DNA of 64,000 bases, from positions 49,363,313 through 49,427,312 of the forward strand of contig CM034541.1 of NCBI GenBank assembly GCA_020002185.1, read 5' to 3'. This stretch comes from Paraescarpia echinospica. Taxonomy: Eukaryota; Annelida; Polychaeta; Sabellida; Siboglinidae. Positions 24,772 through 36,315 of this stretch are shown in pieces; within the stretch, counting starts at the first letter, position 1; the number at the start of each line of letters is the position of its first letter. The notes beneath the pieces were generated by a model, which saw only the letters and a list, made by a program, of their open reading frames with translations, made no database searches and was not told the DNA's origin. The position numbers were made by a program, and so were the translations under genes.

Positions 24772-24976
24772 TACAGTTGTATATAAATACATACATACAT
24801 ACATATATACATACATACTTTCATACGTATATACATACATTACATGCGTACATGCGAATATACGTACATACGTACATAAGTACATACGTACATACGTACA
24901 TACACACATACATACAGCTACTTTCATACATACATATATACATATATACGTACATACGTACTTACGTACGTACGTA
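24729..24976. repeat. (TACA)n/(TACG)n microsatellite
   Basis: A TA tract followed by TACA, TATA and TACG units over about 245 bp. It ends directly at CGTCTACAAC, which matches the acceptor edge of the neighbouring EGF exons. Confidence 0.9.
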
Positions 24977-25065
24977 TGTACGTCTACAACAATAGCATAA
25001 ACACATTACAACAAATACATTGTCTATAATTGTTGGTAACATACTCATTGCAGTTACCGGAGAAC
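24977..25065 (-). pseudogene. Relic of a third EGF exon copy (flank only)
   Basis: CGTCTACAACAATAGCA, ACACATTACAACAAATAC and TTGGTAACATA match the intron just upstream of both EGF exons (for example 26546-26615). Where the exon should be there is only a TACG microsatellite. The exon itself has been lost or replaced by repeat expansion. Confidence 0.55.
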
Positions 25066-25955
25066 TAAGAAAAAGGATCTTACGTAACTCAGTAGCCAGT
25101 CCGTATGACAGTTCAACACGTCTTGCACTTCCCCTGGCAGATATGTTAATTCTAACAACAACTATTTTTTTGGGAAGCATGCAGCCACGCAAGAGTTATT
25201 ACACGAATATTAATATTTCGCACCTTTAACCGCTGCCTATTGCCTACTTATTTATACGACTAGTTGGACAGAGACAGCGTGGCGTAAATGAAAGTACCCG
25301 AAACGGCAAAAAGAGGATTGAACACAAGTTTTCTCGATTGAGTCTGTTAGTCTATCCATTATGCCACTACACACCATTCCCTGTAAAACAGAGAACTGTT
25401 AAAAGGTAAAAGTGGAAACATCATGACGAATTGTAGGAAACTCAATGCATTTATGTGTTCTACTAAAAATATATATCAGATATTGGAAGTCATGAACGAA
25501 GAGTAGTTAATAATGATATTATGCGTTATTTCTTGAAACCCTATTAGACAATACATAATGAAAGTACATTTCATAATGCCGGTGGGAAACGTATTAAAGG
25601 TGATAAGTACCTCGTGTTATAAAGACTGCTGCTCCGAGGGTTTTCATCCCAAAGGGGATACGAATAAAACAAAACATTATCGCCGCCTAAGCTGCTAATT
25701 ATTTATTATAGATTTTGTTTGAAATATCATATGTTTTGTTGTAAAATGTGCGCGATAATATGCTTTATTGTAGAACTAGCTGCCGAAGATTCCATGACAG
25801 TATCCATTACCTAAATATATATGTCTTACAGTTTTAACTGACACAAATGCCAAAACGTTTCCCTTGTGGAATATTTTGTGCGAAAGATGTGTTTGGGGGT
25901 AAATTTAGAATTCAATATATCATGTTTTACTTTTGGTTTCTAAAAGCACCTCGTT
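25066..25955. other. Intron-like, no gene recognised
   Basis: No exon or repeat family is recognised between the EGF relic and the LINE fragment. Confidence 0.4.
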
Positions 25956-25959
25956 TCTC

Positions 25960-26260
25960 ACATTCACTACAACTACTTAAACAGTTACACTGGCTTCCAA
26001 TTGCATATTGAATACAATTTACGTTAGTAACTATCACATATCGTGCCTTTTCAACACAACATCCATCCTATTTGTTTATTCTCCTTCGGTTTTACGATAT
26101 CCCCACGAATCTCAGATCATCTGTTTCACAACAACGTTTTGTTGCTTTTTCTTTAGCTGCACACAAAATCTGGAATCAGCTCCCTATCACCTTAAAATCA
26201 TATGAGACTATAAGCTACCTTTCTTTAAAAAAACCTGAAGACTTGTTTATTTGAAATTAC
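25960..26260 (+). pseudogene. LINE C-terminal relic (Jockey/CR1-like)
   Basis: The plus strand reads KQLHWLPIAY at about 25978-26008, and after stops and a frameshift AAHKIWNQLPITLKS then LKKPEDLFI with a TGA. This is the C-terminal LHWLPI...R.WN.LP...F...LK..L pattern of Jockey/CR1-like reverse transcriptases. It lies inside an intron between two EGF exon copies, in antisense to the gene. Confidence 0.65.
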
Positions 26261-26303
26261 ATTCCCACCCTAACCTTCGGCGGTCCCTTGGTCTAATGAC
26301 GAC

Positions 26304-26428
26304 TATGTATATATGTATATATCTATATGCATATATATATATATAACTTCGCACGAATTATTCCACACACACACACGCACACGTACACGCACACATATAT
26401 ATATATATACATATATATATATACGTAT
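26304..26428. repeat. TA and (CA)n microsatellites beside the EGF donor
   Basis: Same arrangement as at 24271-24404: repeat tracts end a few bases from the donor site. The flank TCGCACGAATTATTCCACAC here matches CGCAGCACGAAATATTCCAC near 24250, so the intron was duplicated with the exon. Confidence 0.85.
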
Positions 26429-26434
26429 ACTTAC

Positions 26435-26548
26435 CGTCATCGCAATCCACACCTTCGTATCCAATGACACACTGGCAGCTGTAACCGGGGACTTCATCTG
26501 TACAAGTGCCACCATTTTGACATGGATTAGAGACGCATTCGTCCACGT
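26435..26548 (-). CDS. Calcium-binding EGF-like exon, phase 1-1
   Basis: A 114-bp exon with acceptor TATTGTAG and donor GTAAGT. It encodes [15 protein letters not shown], then [11 protein letters not shown] and GVDCDDG, with six cysteines and the calcium-binding pattern. The first split codon ends in AC, compatible with Asp or Asn, as in canonical DxDE calcium sites. It is nearly identical to the exon at 24416-24529 and the flanking introns are also similar on both sides, so this is a duplication of exon plus intron, with a unit of about 2.0 kb. Confidence 0.85.
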
Positions 26549-26692
26549 CTACAATAATAGCAGACACATATTACAACAAATACGTTAACTAGATTTGCTG
26601 ATAACATATACATTGATTAATATAACTGTAGGATCTTTAGCTCTCTTTATAATACATCTTTTCACTGCCCTTTAACGAAAACTTAATTTTTT

Positions 26693-26727
26693 TGAATTTA
26701 TAATCGCACTACATTTCTATACTCTCA
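26693..26727. repeat. 35-bp direct repeat, copy 1
   Basis: TGAATTTATAATCGCACTAC followed by ATTTCTATACTCTCA is repeated without mismatch at 27472-27506. The two copies bracket the gypsy relic. Confidence 0.8.
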
Positions 26728-26745
26728 TATTCTTCCCAGCTAGAT

Positions 26746-26943
26746 TTGACGTCTCGGCAACAATACATGTATAAAAACCTTCATTGGATTAACATAGACA
26801 TATCAGCAATACTCGACCACGGAACAACATTAAGAGTAAGGAGAGGTCCCAGGTCATCCATCACAAAAAGGGTCATCAGCACCCCCTTTAATTTCCTCCG
26901 CAATGTAGCATCGCCAGAGTGGAACATCTACTCAAGGACGTAG
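26746..26943 (+). other. Unassigned open frame next to gypsy relic
   Basis: The frame contains LHWINIDISAILDHGTTLRV then RRGPRSSITKR and SPEWNIY. It weakly resembles the C-terminal LHWLP...R...W region of LINE proteins but lacks the diagnostic residues. Likely a decayed repeat. Confidence 0.2.
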
Positions 26944-26944
26944 C

Positions 26945-27450
26945 CACGTTACTGGTACTCCACCCATTTCCGTCTCCGCCCGGCGGTGGTGCGATTCGAG
27001 CGTCGTACAGCCGGTCTTGGTGGTGAGGGCAATATTGTTGGCCGTACTTCCGTGCTGCCCGTCGGCGATTGCGAACGGTACATGGCTGGACGGGGTGGTG
27101 CTCGGTCTTCGACTGCGAACTGGGGTCGGGTTATCGTTACCATGATTGTGTCTTCTTCATCGTGAGGTGTAGCATTATATTGCATATACTAGTTCCGGAA
27201 GGTGTACATCCCATCTCTTTTTCAGAGCTGGTGAAAGCGGCCGGAGTAAGTCATGCAGTGTGCGATTGAACCGTTCGCACTGTCCGTACCCTTGCGGGTG
27301 GTACGCAGCAGTCCGACTCTTCTTCACTCCGCAGAGGGCACACAGTGTGGGGTTAAATGTTTGATTCTTACCCAGAAACACACCAACACGCACAATCGTA
27401 ATGGCGCGCCACGTCAGCAGGCGGAAGTGGTGACCCGCAATCACACTGAC
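26945..27450 (-). pseudogene. Ty3/gypsy integrase relic
   Basis: The minus strand reads [20 protein letters not shown], then [16 protein letters not shown] and HLPELVYA: the second half of the retroviral-type integrase core with its catalytic Glu in QCERFN. A one-base frameshift follows, then YNATPH, after which the sequence jumps to a tail with AVRRSNRTTAGRRRKWVEY, the kind of basic end seen at the C-terminus of gypsy pol. The DNA between NATPH and the tail is deleted and all upstream pol domains are missing. It sits in an intron of the EGF/Ig gene in the same orientation. Confidence 0.75.
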
Positions 27451-27471
27451 CCCGCAACTACCGTAGATGCG

Positions 27472-27506
27472 TGAATTTATAATCGCACTACATTTCTATA
27501 CTCTCA
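27472..27506. repeat. 35-bp direct repeat, copy 2
   Basis: Perfect copy of 26693-26727 on the other side of the gypsy relic; a TACA/TACG microsatellite follows at 27507-27570. Confidence 0.8.
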
Positions 27507-27570
27507 CAATACGTAAATACGTACACACGTACATACGTACATACGTACATACGTACATACATACATAGAT

Positions 27571-27906
27571 AATACTAAATTAAATGTTTGTTAGAATAAT
27601 TGTGCCCACCCAATTTGTTAATTGGTCTTGAAGACATTTCTCTTCTAACTCCCTATGGGCACCTAAATGGCCCAGACATATAATAGATGCTTGTCAAATA
27701 AAACCTCATTTTATGACAGATAGGTAAAGGTAAGTTCTTGCACAGCGCAGTATCCAGTCCTCGGGACTACTCAAAGCGCTTTTCACTTTACTTCCTGGCA
27801 GACCTGTTCAGTCGAACACCATCTCTACTTCTCTGGGAAACATGGTGCTGAAATACCCATATACTTTTGTATTCCTACTAGACCATCACACCGAATCAAC
27901 GCTTAC
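27571..27906. other. Intron, no repeat family recognised
   Basis: Non-coding sequence 3' of the Ig exon donor. Confidence 0.4.
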
Positions 27907-28185
27907 TTTCTGTTACGGTGAAGTTCAATTGAAGGTCTTCCCAAAGGGTCCTACTAGGCGTCATAGATATCGCGGTGGTGCACGCGGTAACTTTGAATAG
28001 CTGATGTCCGAGAAAACGTTCATGAATGATGAACGTGAGACCATTTCCCAGTACGTCATTTGTCTTTGCAATCACCCATCTGTAGGTCCTGGTGGAAGGA
28101 TTACTGGATGATGCAGTTATGATTAGTACAACTCCAGGCGAATAAGATTGTCGTTCAGGATCCACAGTCAGCGATTTTGGTCCAT
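27907..28185 (-). CDS. Ig-like exon, phase 1-1
   Basis: A 279-bp exon with acceptor TGCTTCTCAG and donor GTAAGC. It opens GPKSLTVDPERQSYSPG and continues VVLIITASSSNPS, TYRWVIAK, and LFKVTACTTAI. The layout (G-P start, B strand, Trp in the C strand, F-strand Cys in VTAC) is that of an Ig-like domain of an adhesion or receptor protein. The B-strand Cys is missing (VVLIITAS where a Cys is normal), so the core disulphide cannot form; this may be true divergence or decay. The frame is open from end to end. Confidence 0.6.
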
Positions 28186-28856
28186 CTGAGAAGCATCAAA
28201 ACATTTATTTCCAGGTATAGTTCAAAACACATGGGGACTACATCCTACAATCCACAATACAAGTCAGTTAGCTCGAACAAAACGTTCGTATTTTTACATA
28301 TGTTTTCTTATATAATTCCTGTAAGTAACAAACAGTACAAATAGCCTCCCCGTCCAATTAAAACTACCGTACTGTATCGTATTATACAAGTAGATACGTT
28401 GCATTGCAGGCGCAAAATGTTCAGGATTCATCCACGATCAAACGAGGAGTTCGTCTCGTTTTTATTTGTTTCAAAACTGTGCTTTTTCTTTTTAAGCAGT
28501 TCTAACAATTGCCTTAATATTGGACGATTTAAGTAGCTTGCAATATTCGCAACGCCGGTATATATATATATATATATTGTATAACTGTTCAAACGTTTGT
28601 TACGAACATTTCATAAAACAGGACCCTTCGAACGCACTTGGATGCTTGTGTACAAAAACAGAATCATATGGAATCGTTTAGAACTGACTACATGTCCCCG
28701 TCCGAAGCATGGCTATGTTCTGATACCATTGCCAGGTACATTATAGAAAGAACATAAGCTTACTGAGCTTCGCAAACGTATCATGAATGTAAAAAGGAGC
28801 GCCATGAAGTGATACAAATACTACCTAATTCCCAAAACAAAATAATTAATGCTCAC
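28186..28856. other. Intron, no gene recognised
   Basis: Non-coding between the two Ig-type exons, with a short TA tract at 28558-28577. Confidence 0.5.
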
Positions 28857-29181
28857 AATAAACAGTAATCTGAGGGGATGTGTAGCTGCTCAGCAGATTG
28901 ACTGTGGTTGGTATGTTGTCTGCGTAGTTGTTTAGAACTGTGCCAGGCTGGGGTTGATCGAAGTAAGTGCGACAAGAGTAAACCATCTTATCATCTGCAG
29001 ATATCAGCTGAATGACAAGTGTGTATTTCAATATGTTCCCCTTGGATTCATTGTTATGTGTTCTTCCACTCCATCACAGGAACCAAATTTCCCTTGTACT
29101 TCACCTCACAGCTGTACGCTACGTAATCATTTTCTACTGCTGCATTGTTCGTGATGTTGGTGGTACACGTGGGATCGGAGT
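28857..29181 (-). pseudogene. Ig-like exon with a one-base insertion
   Basis: Acceptor AATTTCAG and donor GTGAGC bound 325 bp. The first part reads DPTCTTNITNNAAVENDYVA then YSCEVKYKGN and VMEWKN. The frame then meets TAA, while the next frame continues THNNESKGNILKYTLVIQLI and MVYSCRTYFDQPQPG to the donor. B-strand Cys, C-strand Trp and F-strand Cys (MVYSC) are all present across the two frames. 325 is one more than a multiple of three, and neighbouring exons are phase 1-1, so a single inserted base near 29062 explains it. Either a sequencing error in one place or a broken exon. Confidence 0.65.
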
Positions 29182-29261
29182 CTGAAATTACATTTAGGCG
29201 ACACAATTCACAAACTGTTTAGGTGGTAACTTTTACTGTCAGTATTATGGCTTAAATACTA

Positions 29262-29904
<643 letters not shown>

Positions 29905-30484
29905 TCAGTATATATTAATTATTCCTTGTAATTGATAATTTGCACCAATTAAGTCATTGCAGTATACATTATCTATGTCAGTGCCAGTTGTTGCTGTTAT
30001 TCTAGTAGGCTTGGTGATAAGGGGTATAAATGCTTGTTGGAATATTGCATCTATGCAATGTTGAGCTTCCTCCCATCTTGAAAGGTCTATTAAAATGTAC
30101 ACTTCAATATTTTCATTAGATAACCAAATTTCACTTAGACCGATGACTTTTATCGATCAGCGACAAGAAATCACCCAGTTTACCAATGTTCTTTGACAAG
30201 CTTCGAATATTTAACTGCATGAGAGAGTAAATAATTATAACTCTTGATGTAGCTTCATTAATGTCATCCGCAAGATAATATTTAGTATTTACAATGTTAT
30301 ATGTTGTAAGTAAATTACAATCAGGATCTATAATCCGCATTGCAGCGTTACCAGTTTCATAATCATGTACGTCACCTGCAACTGCTAAGGTAGGATTAGG
30401 TAACTGGCGCATAGGATTGATATGCAGTATGTACATACACATTAATACGGTACAGTATAATGCTTCTGTAATTACATATAACAT
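29905..30484 (-). pseudogene. LINE ORF2 endonuclease N-terminal fragments
   Basis: Minus strand 30484-30131 ends SLMQLNIRSLSKNIGKLGDF, the start of an apurinic-type endonuclease (LNIRSL..N). 30102-29905 reads IPLITKPTRITATTGTDIDN then VYCND, the endonuclease block that normally reads ITKPTRIT....IDNI. The middle of the domain and everything after it are missing. It belongs to the Jockey/CR1-like LINE group. Confidence 0.7.
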
Positions 30485-30684
30485 TTACGAAATATATTTT
30501 TCATAACAAACAACGTTGTGTGACATCTGTCAAGTTGGAGTGAATTAGTTAGAATACATGGTATATATCGATTAAACATAACAATAAAGTATGTAAGATA
30601 AGTTAAGATAATGCTTTATCATCTCATCTATGGAGTTGAGAAATTTGTCTCGGGTGAGAACAGACATGGTTGCAATATGTACAT

Positions 30685-31147
30685 AAAACCATAAAACCAT
30701 AAAACCATAATCCATTCGATAAAAACAGCAGATAAATAATAAATAATACATGCATACACATTACGTATTCTAAAACAACAAGTGACACTGTGGCACCAGG
30801 CATCATGAATTAAGTTGTTTAATGGACAGTGGCACGAATGAGGGTTTGTATATATTAAGCTTGCACCGAGGAGTTATATAACGTCTGCCAGATGGCAGGA
30901 GCTGAGATTCATTATGCAGAACATGTTTGGTATCATAAATAATCTTGATTGACTGTCTTCTTAGTGTCTGTTCAACAATCTCCTGAAGGGAGATCATGGG
31001 AGAAGTGGAACCTGTGATTTTCATGACAATTCTCATAAATCGAGAAAGCTGTGATTTTAACTGAATAGACATATTGCCAAACCAAGCAATAATCCCATAG
31101 CGAAGTATGCTTTCAATAATGAAGCGATAAATTAAGACAGGAACCAT
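30685..31147 (-). pseudogene. LINE reverse transcriptase C-terminal fragment with 3' tail
   Basis: The minus strand reads PVLIYRFIIESILRYGIIAW then FGNMSIQLKSQL and MRIVMKITGS, the C-terminal region (Y....SIL.Y....W) of Jockey/CR1-like ORF2, ending at 30803. About 100 bp further, three ATGGTTTT units (30688-30712) look like the short tandem 3' tail of such elements. Confidence 0.65.
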
Positions 31148-31332
31148 ATGTAGAATACGAAGGTGTCCTTGGATGTGTCCAAGAATGGCACAGTCCCTAC
31201 GTGAGCAAGCACTATGATAGGTCGATTAGAAATACTAAATGTCCACCCTGACTTGAGCCAATGTCCAACGTAATTACAGAGCATTTAATTCATCTTCCCG
31301 ACCGACGGTTTTGATTGTTTCCTTTAGGTCCT

Positions 31333-31931
31333 TTATAACAATCCTTCCGTCATACGACCAAGAATCTTTTGCTGTTTCTTTAATGACCGGCACAAGAACA
31401 GTAGTCTAGCTCTCTTCTGGGTGAGGTCTTCCGATGTAAAGACACTTGATCGTTTTGTGCGTAACCGTTTTCGAGCTTCAATGAAATCATTCTTCGATTT
31501 ATAGTCTTTGAACTTAATTATAATTTGGCGGGAGTATTTTCTGTTTGTAGCACATCTTCTGGGTTCAATCATGTGGGCTCTCTTGATATTGGTCAGTGTT
31601 AGTGGCACGTCCATAACATCAAACAAGTCAGTGATAATCTTATCATGTTGTTCGCCATCTTTGTTTTCCTCTATGCCTGAGATGCACACTGAGGACCGAC
31701 GGCTGTACTGCTCCAAATTGTCGACAGCTTGTTCAAGTTGTTGTCAAATCCTTTTTCTAGATGACTAAACATACTGTTTATTTTGTTAGCGACTAATATA
31801 GCAGTCTGGCTAGCGAGGGCCCCGATTAAGTCATCGTCACCTAGCGCTAGCTTGAATTGTTGTATAAGTTCATCGGTGATCGAAGTCGGTCTCTTGTTGC
31901 CCATTGTTACTGTTGGTTTTCTGTTACGCAA
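31333..31931 (-). pseudogene. LINE ORF1 protein (coiled coil plus RRM-like domain)
   Basis: 31931-31671 encodes a helical segment (ITDELIQQFKLALGDDDLIG, then ATQ-like heptads through LSTIW). After a frameshift, 31716-31333 encodes EQYSRRSSVCISGIEENKDG, then IIIKFKDYKSKNDFIEARKR, the RRM-like nucleic-acid-binding domain and basic tail of LINE ORF1 proteins (the Transposase_22 type). It would chaperone the LINE RNA. The order ORF1, RT C-terminus, ORF2 N-terminus on the minus strand shows that these fragments are not one intact element. Confidence 0.7.
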
Positions 31932-31944
31932 TAGTTACGTTTAA

Positions 31945-32239
31945 TCAGAGGCTTCAGGCAAGGGCTGACGTGTCTTGGACGTGTCTTGGGCGACAATACG
32001 GTTGTTACACGATCCGATATATTTTACCGGTGTGCAAGGTCGAGATGATATTAGAATTTAACACCCACCGCGTTCCTGAGTGTCCACTAATTGGCCATGT
32101 TCCCTTAAGCACATACACGGGACTTTGCAGTGCATTCCTCTTTCGTTCTCACCCGAAATCGAGAAGTGCAAGGCAATCGTGCAGTCTTACTCATGGCCAC
32201 CATACCTCAGCCTCATCACTTCTGCCTTGTATGTAACAA
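31945..32239. other. Outer end of left arm, no gene
   Basis: Shared with 63270-63475 in mirror orientation (CGTGTCTTGGACGTGTCTTG landmark). Probably non-coding 3' DNA of the DIRS-like copy or its flank. Confidence 0.4.
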
Positions 32240-35063
32240 TTTATTCAGGCAATGTCTGATCATGATGGTCGGGGGTAAGCATAAGCGTACAGGTTCGACC
32301 CCAACTGTATTATGCTCTCTACTTTCCAAGCTTCTTTATCCGGAATTGGAGACATGAAGATTATCAATTTGGCATTCTGTTTGACAGTATACAGGTCTAC
32401 ATGGTGTTTTCCCCAGAATCGAAATACTCTATTCACTACAGTTTGATTCAGACTCCATTCTGATTTCAGGATCTGATCTTCCCTGCTGAGAGAGTCGGCC
32501 AAGCCATCCATATGTCCTGGAATGTGTCTTGGAATCATGCCAATCCCTCGACTCTCTGCCCACAGCAGTTGTGGACATGTTGTTGCACATTATGGCCACG
32601 TTGAAGTTGGGTACTGTGTGAAGAAGAAGACTGGTGACCCAGCCATTCCGCTTGTAGTTCTAGACCATTAACGTGTGGTAGGCATGGAGACTGGAGCCAC
32701 AATCCCGAAGCGGTTAGATCCCCGAGGTGAGCACCCCAACCCGACATACTGCTGTCGAAAAACAGGTAACGATCTATCTATGGTGTTCCTACAGGGACCC
32801 CGTTCGTTAGCTTGGATACATTTGTTTACCACAATAGAGCTGCGACTCTGGATTCAAAAGGATATGAACCTGAAAGCTGTGATGAACTTGGTTCCAACGT
32901 GACCGTAATTGCCGTTGGAGAGGTCTCAGTCTCAGCCTGCCGTAAGGAACTAGTTTCTGTAAAGATACTAGATGTCCCAAAACTTGCAACCACGTTATTG
33001 TTTTGGGAGTTTGGTGTTCCAAGAAACACCGTGCAAGAGCTAGTCAATTGGTGATTCTCTTGTGTGATGGTCGGGCTATGTCCTGTTTTGTATCGACAAA
33101 CATTACAAGATACAATGCTGTCTGTGACAGAATCAATTCCTACTTTGCTTTGTGTACCACCAGGCCTAAATACCAGCAAATTTCCAACAGAAAGTCGATG
33201 TCCCTTAGGGACCTCTTCGGAGAATCTGGGTTGACTAACCAGTCGTTCAGGTACACATGCAGACGTATCCCACGGAGATGGGAATACGAACGAAAGAACT
33301 GGCTTGAGAAGTTTGGTAAAAAATCGTGGGTTGGTCGATAGTTCAGAAGGAAGTGCCCTGAACTGCCAGACTTTGCCTAGGAGGCAGAACCGAAGATAAT
33401 GCCTGTAAAGGAGATGCATCAATACATAGAAATATACGTCTTTCATGTAGAGAAACGTCATCCACTGAACCCGTCGTAGGGCAAATAAAATGGAACGAGG
33501 AGTTCTCATTTGAAATGAAGGGCAAAGAACGAACTAGTTCAAACTGGATAGGTTTACAACAGGTCTCCAGCCCCTGTTGCTTTCGGAACAACGAAAAGCC
33601 GGCTACAGAAGCCTGGTGTTGAAGGGACCAACTCTATTGCTCCCTTCAACGACATTTCAAGAACTGCTTGATACAGAACTGATGGTATTTCCGATCCTTG
33701 GCATACATGTGCATAGGCTCGTGTGTCAAATGAGGAAAATCATTGAAGGGTATTTTGTATAATTCCTTTATAGTTTCGAGGACCCAACCAACGGTTCCGA
33801 TATCCTGCCAAGCCTTCCAAAGTTTTTTTTAATTAAAAGGAATGCCTGCCTCCTACTGGTGGAAGTGATTGGCCGGAAATCCCAGACGGAAAGAGGTGTC
33901 TCGTTGCGGAAGCGATCACGGTCGAGATAGACTTGTTTCTTTGCCTTACGAATTTGACCTGTGGAAGGTCTCTTAGGGGGTCCTGTTGAAGGACCTAGGA
34001 GTGTTCTTGTATGAAAGACCCTCCAACATCTTGACATCTGAAGCCAGAGACAGATCACCTTTCAGTGATTCGGCCGATTTGGTGACCGTGTCGTCATCAA
34101 ACCGGGTGTTACAGAGAAATGGGGCTGCCAGAAGTGTGGGAGCATGGTTGTCCTTGACCATCTTGTGACACTTGATTAATGCAGTATTCCTAAGTCTTAA
34201 ATAATTGTGTTGGTAAACTGTGCCGTAAGACTTTTTTCAAGCTCACCCAGATCCCCGGAGATCTCCATCAAGTATACCTGAAGAAGACTGTTTAGCCTAG
34301 TGGAACAATCGGGAGGATCTTGTAGGCGAACCGATTTGATGGACTTTTGTAGTAACAGACAACCCAGGGGAGACATCCTCTGGTTCGTGATGTGAAAATA
34401 ATTCTTTGGATTAACGTGGAAGCTTTCTCAAAATTTGCGACTTTCTAGCATAATGTCAGGTTGGAGGACTGTAGAAGCCCCTCCAGAATGACCAAACAAA
34501 TTGGGCCAATCATTAGGATCCTGATCAAAAAGGCTATCAGTCCCCTCACAGACAATCCCAGGTTCTAATGATTAAAGAGCTGTGACAGTGTGACCGTCAG
34601 GAAGGTCAATGGACGCACATAATGCCTCACCCATAGTGACCAATGGTCTGCAACGCACTAGGAGAGATTGACTGGTCTGTCGACTGGTCTCTCTGCCAAA
34701 GAGTGTGTCACCTGTAGAGGCCAATGCTTTGCGTAGCATTAGGAGAAATTGACCGGTCTGTCGATTGATCTCTCTTTCAGAGAGTGTGTCACCTGTAGAG
34801 TGAATATCTGGGAGATATTGACCGTTTGTCGAACGGTCTCTCTGCCAGTGGGTGAAATAGATCGTTTGGTTTTTCGACCGTAAGTCCTGGTATGCCCAAG
34901 TCCAAGAGGCGTGCTGGATTGTACAAAAGACAGAGCTTGGAACTTGATTCCATTCGAGTGGTGTGAAATCAACAAAGTCCTGACAACGATCCTTAGGGGC
35001 ACATAGCGAACAAAGGGAAAAGATGGTTGAACAGAGTTCCACATAATCCGTCAATAAGAACAA
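32240..35063 (-). pseudogene. DIRS-like retrotransposon, left copy
   Basis: Minus-strand order: a gag-like part (35063-34572, DYVELCSTIFSLCSLCAPKD) with repeated GDTL..REINRQTGQFLL units; a Lys/Arg-rich part (34058-33768, QIRKAKKQVYLDRDRFRNET); a reverse transcriptase (33509-33000, RRVQWMTFLYMKDVYF, RHYLRFCLLGKVWQFRALP); then RNase H (32747-32260, SGWGAHLGDLTASGLW, then RHIPGHMDGLADSLSRE, ILKSEWSLNQTVVNRVFRFW). The WSL...V.R.F..WG and PDKEAW...QLGSNLYAYAYP blocks are typical of DIRS-type pol. At the catalytic position YLND is read where YLDD is usual, in a frame different from its neighbours. Several frameshifts and the lack of any tyrosine recombinase make it dead. Confidence 0.75.
34630..34860 (-). 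repeat. About 85-bp coding repeat inside DIRS gag
   Basis: Units encode STGDTLSEREINRQTGQFLL and ASTGDTLFGRETSRQTSQSL, with a third decayed unit. The right-arm copy (61800-62000) keeps the same repeat, so it predates the duplication. Confidence 0.6.
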
Positions 35064-36315
35064 AACAGAAAATTAATTTCCATAAAAACAATTCTGATTT
35101 ATTCCTCACCAAACGTTTTCCCCAACATGAGGCAAAATTATTGAATAAGTGTACCAATGACACAAAAATACCTAGTAGTTTAACCAAGACCAGTTGAAAA
35201 AAACAATGCGGTCCTAGTGAGTGATTTTACAGTATTTCATATGAACCTCATTTAAAGTCCAAATTAAACAACAATTAGGGCCAAAACACGTATAACACTG
35301 TTCTATATAATGTCATAACATGAAAAATAGCAACTTGGATAATACATAGCTGTGTAAATGACAATTTAAGAATTTTATTGAGAGCTCCTGACATCAGGTG
35401 TTGCCAGTAAAGGCCGTCAAGTAAAACAGAAAGGGTGTGGCTGTGCACATGACCTTACTAGTGGAAACGCCGAGGGTGTCACTCTAACAAAAAGCTTTGG
35501 TGCCCTCATATATCGACACTAGTCTAAGAATATGAACGTTCTCTTATATATAGTCAAGATGTATGCATAATTTATAAATTGGTATTGTATGTAGAAAACA
35601 CACGCACGCATGGACGCACGCACGCACGTACAAACACACACACACACACACACACAAACACTCGCAGGCAGAGGAAAATTTTTTTGGTGGGCGCTGAATC
35701 CCCAATATTTCGGGTGTGCAGTTCAACCATGCATGTTTTGTGAATTTGTTGACGTTTTCTATCAGAAAAATAATTTCCCCGATGAAAACTATGCGAAGCG
35801 TTCGAACAATATTCGAGAACATTCTATTCTGGAGAGGTTACGTTAAACAAGTATTTGAAAAAACCAAGAAACCAGATCATCATTACGTGCAAGGGTGTAA
35901 CTATATTGTACTGACAAAAACGATATAGCGAGGCACAGATTGCAAGTTCATGCTGAAATAAATGCCTTAGTAAAGGACATTAATTTTTTTATTTTATATA
36001 TACATATATATATATACATTTATATAAAGCCTTTCCACTGACGTTTGCTTCCAGTGATTGGATTTATTTAAAACTGTCTAGATCGTACATTTTTATATGT
36101 ACTTTGGATATTCATCTTCTTTGTCCTCGTCCATATCAAAAGTAGTAAAACAATATCGTAGACAACCTTTCATCCAGGGTTTTTTAAATCGTACCCGTCT
36201 TGTAGCTTATTGGAAAAAGGTTTAATGACGGGTTTTGCTTTCTGACGGAATTCGTTATCCGAGTGAAATGACGCATGCGTCTGCTTACGGAAGACAACTA
36301 AACACCGGAATTATG
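35064..36315. other. Non-coding DNA between DIRS copy and MITE
   Basis: Mostly shared with 60680-61500 of the right arm. 35255-35640 is left-specific and includes a short (GCAC)n/(CA)n microsatellite at 35600-35657. Confidence 0.5.
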
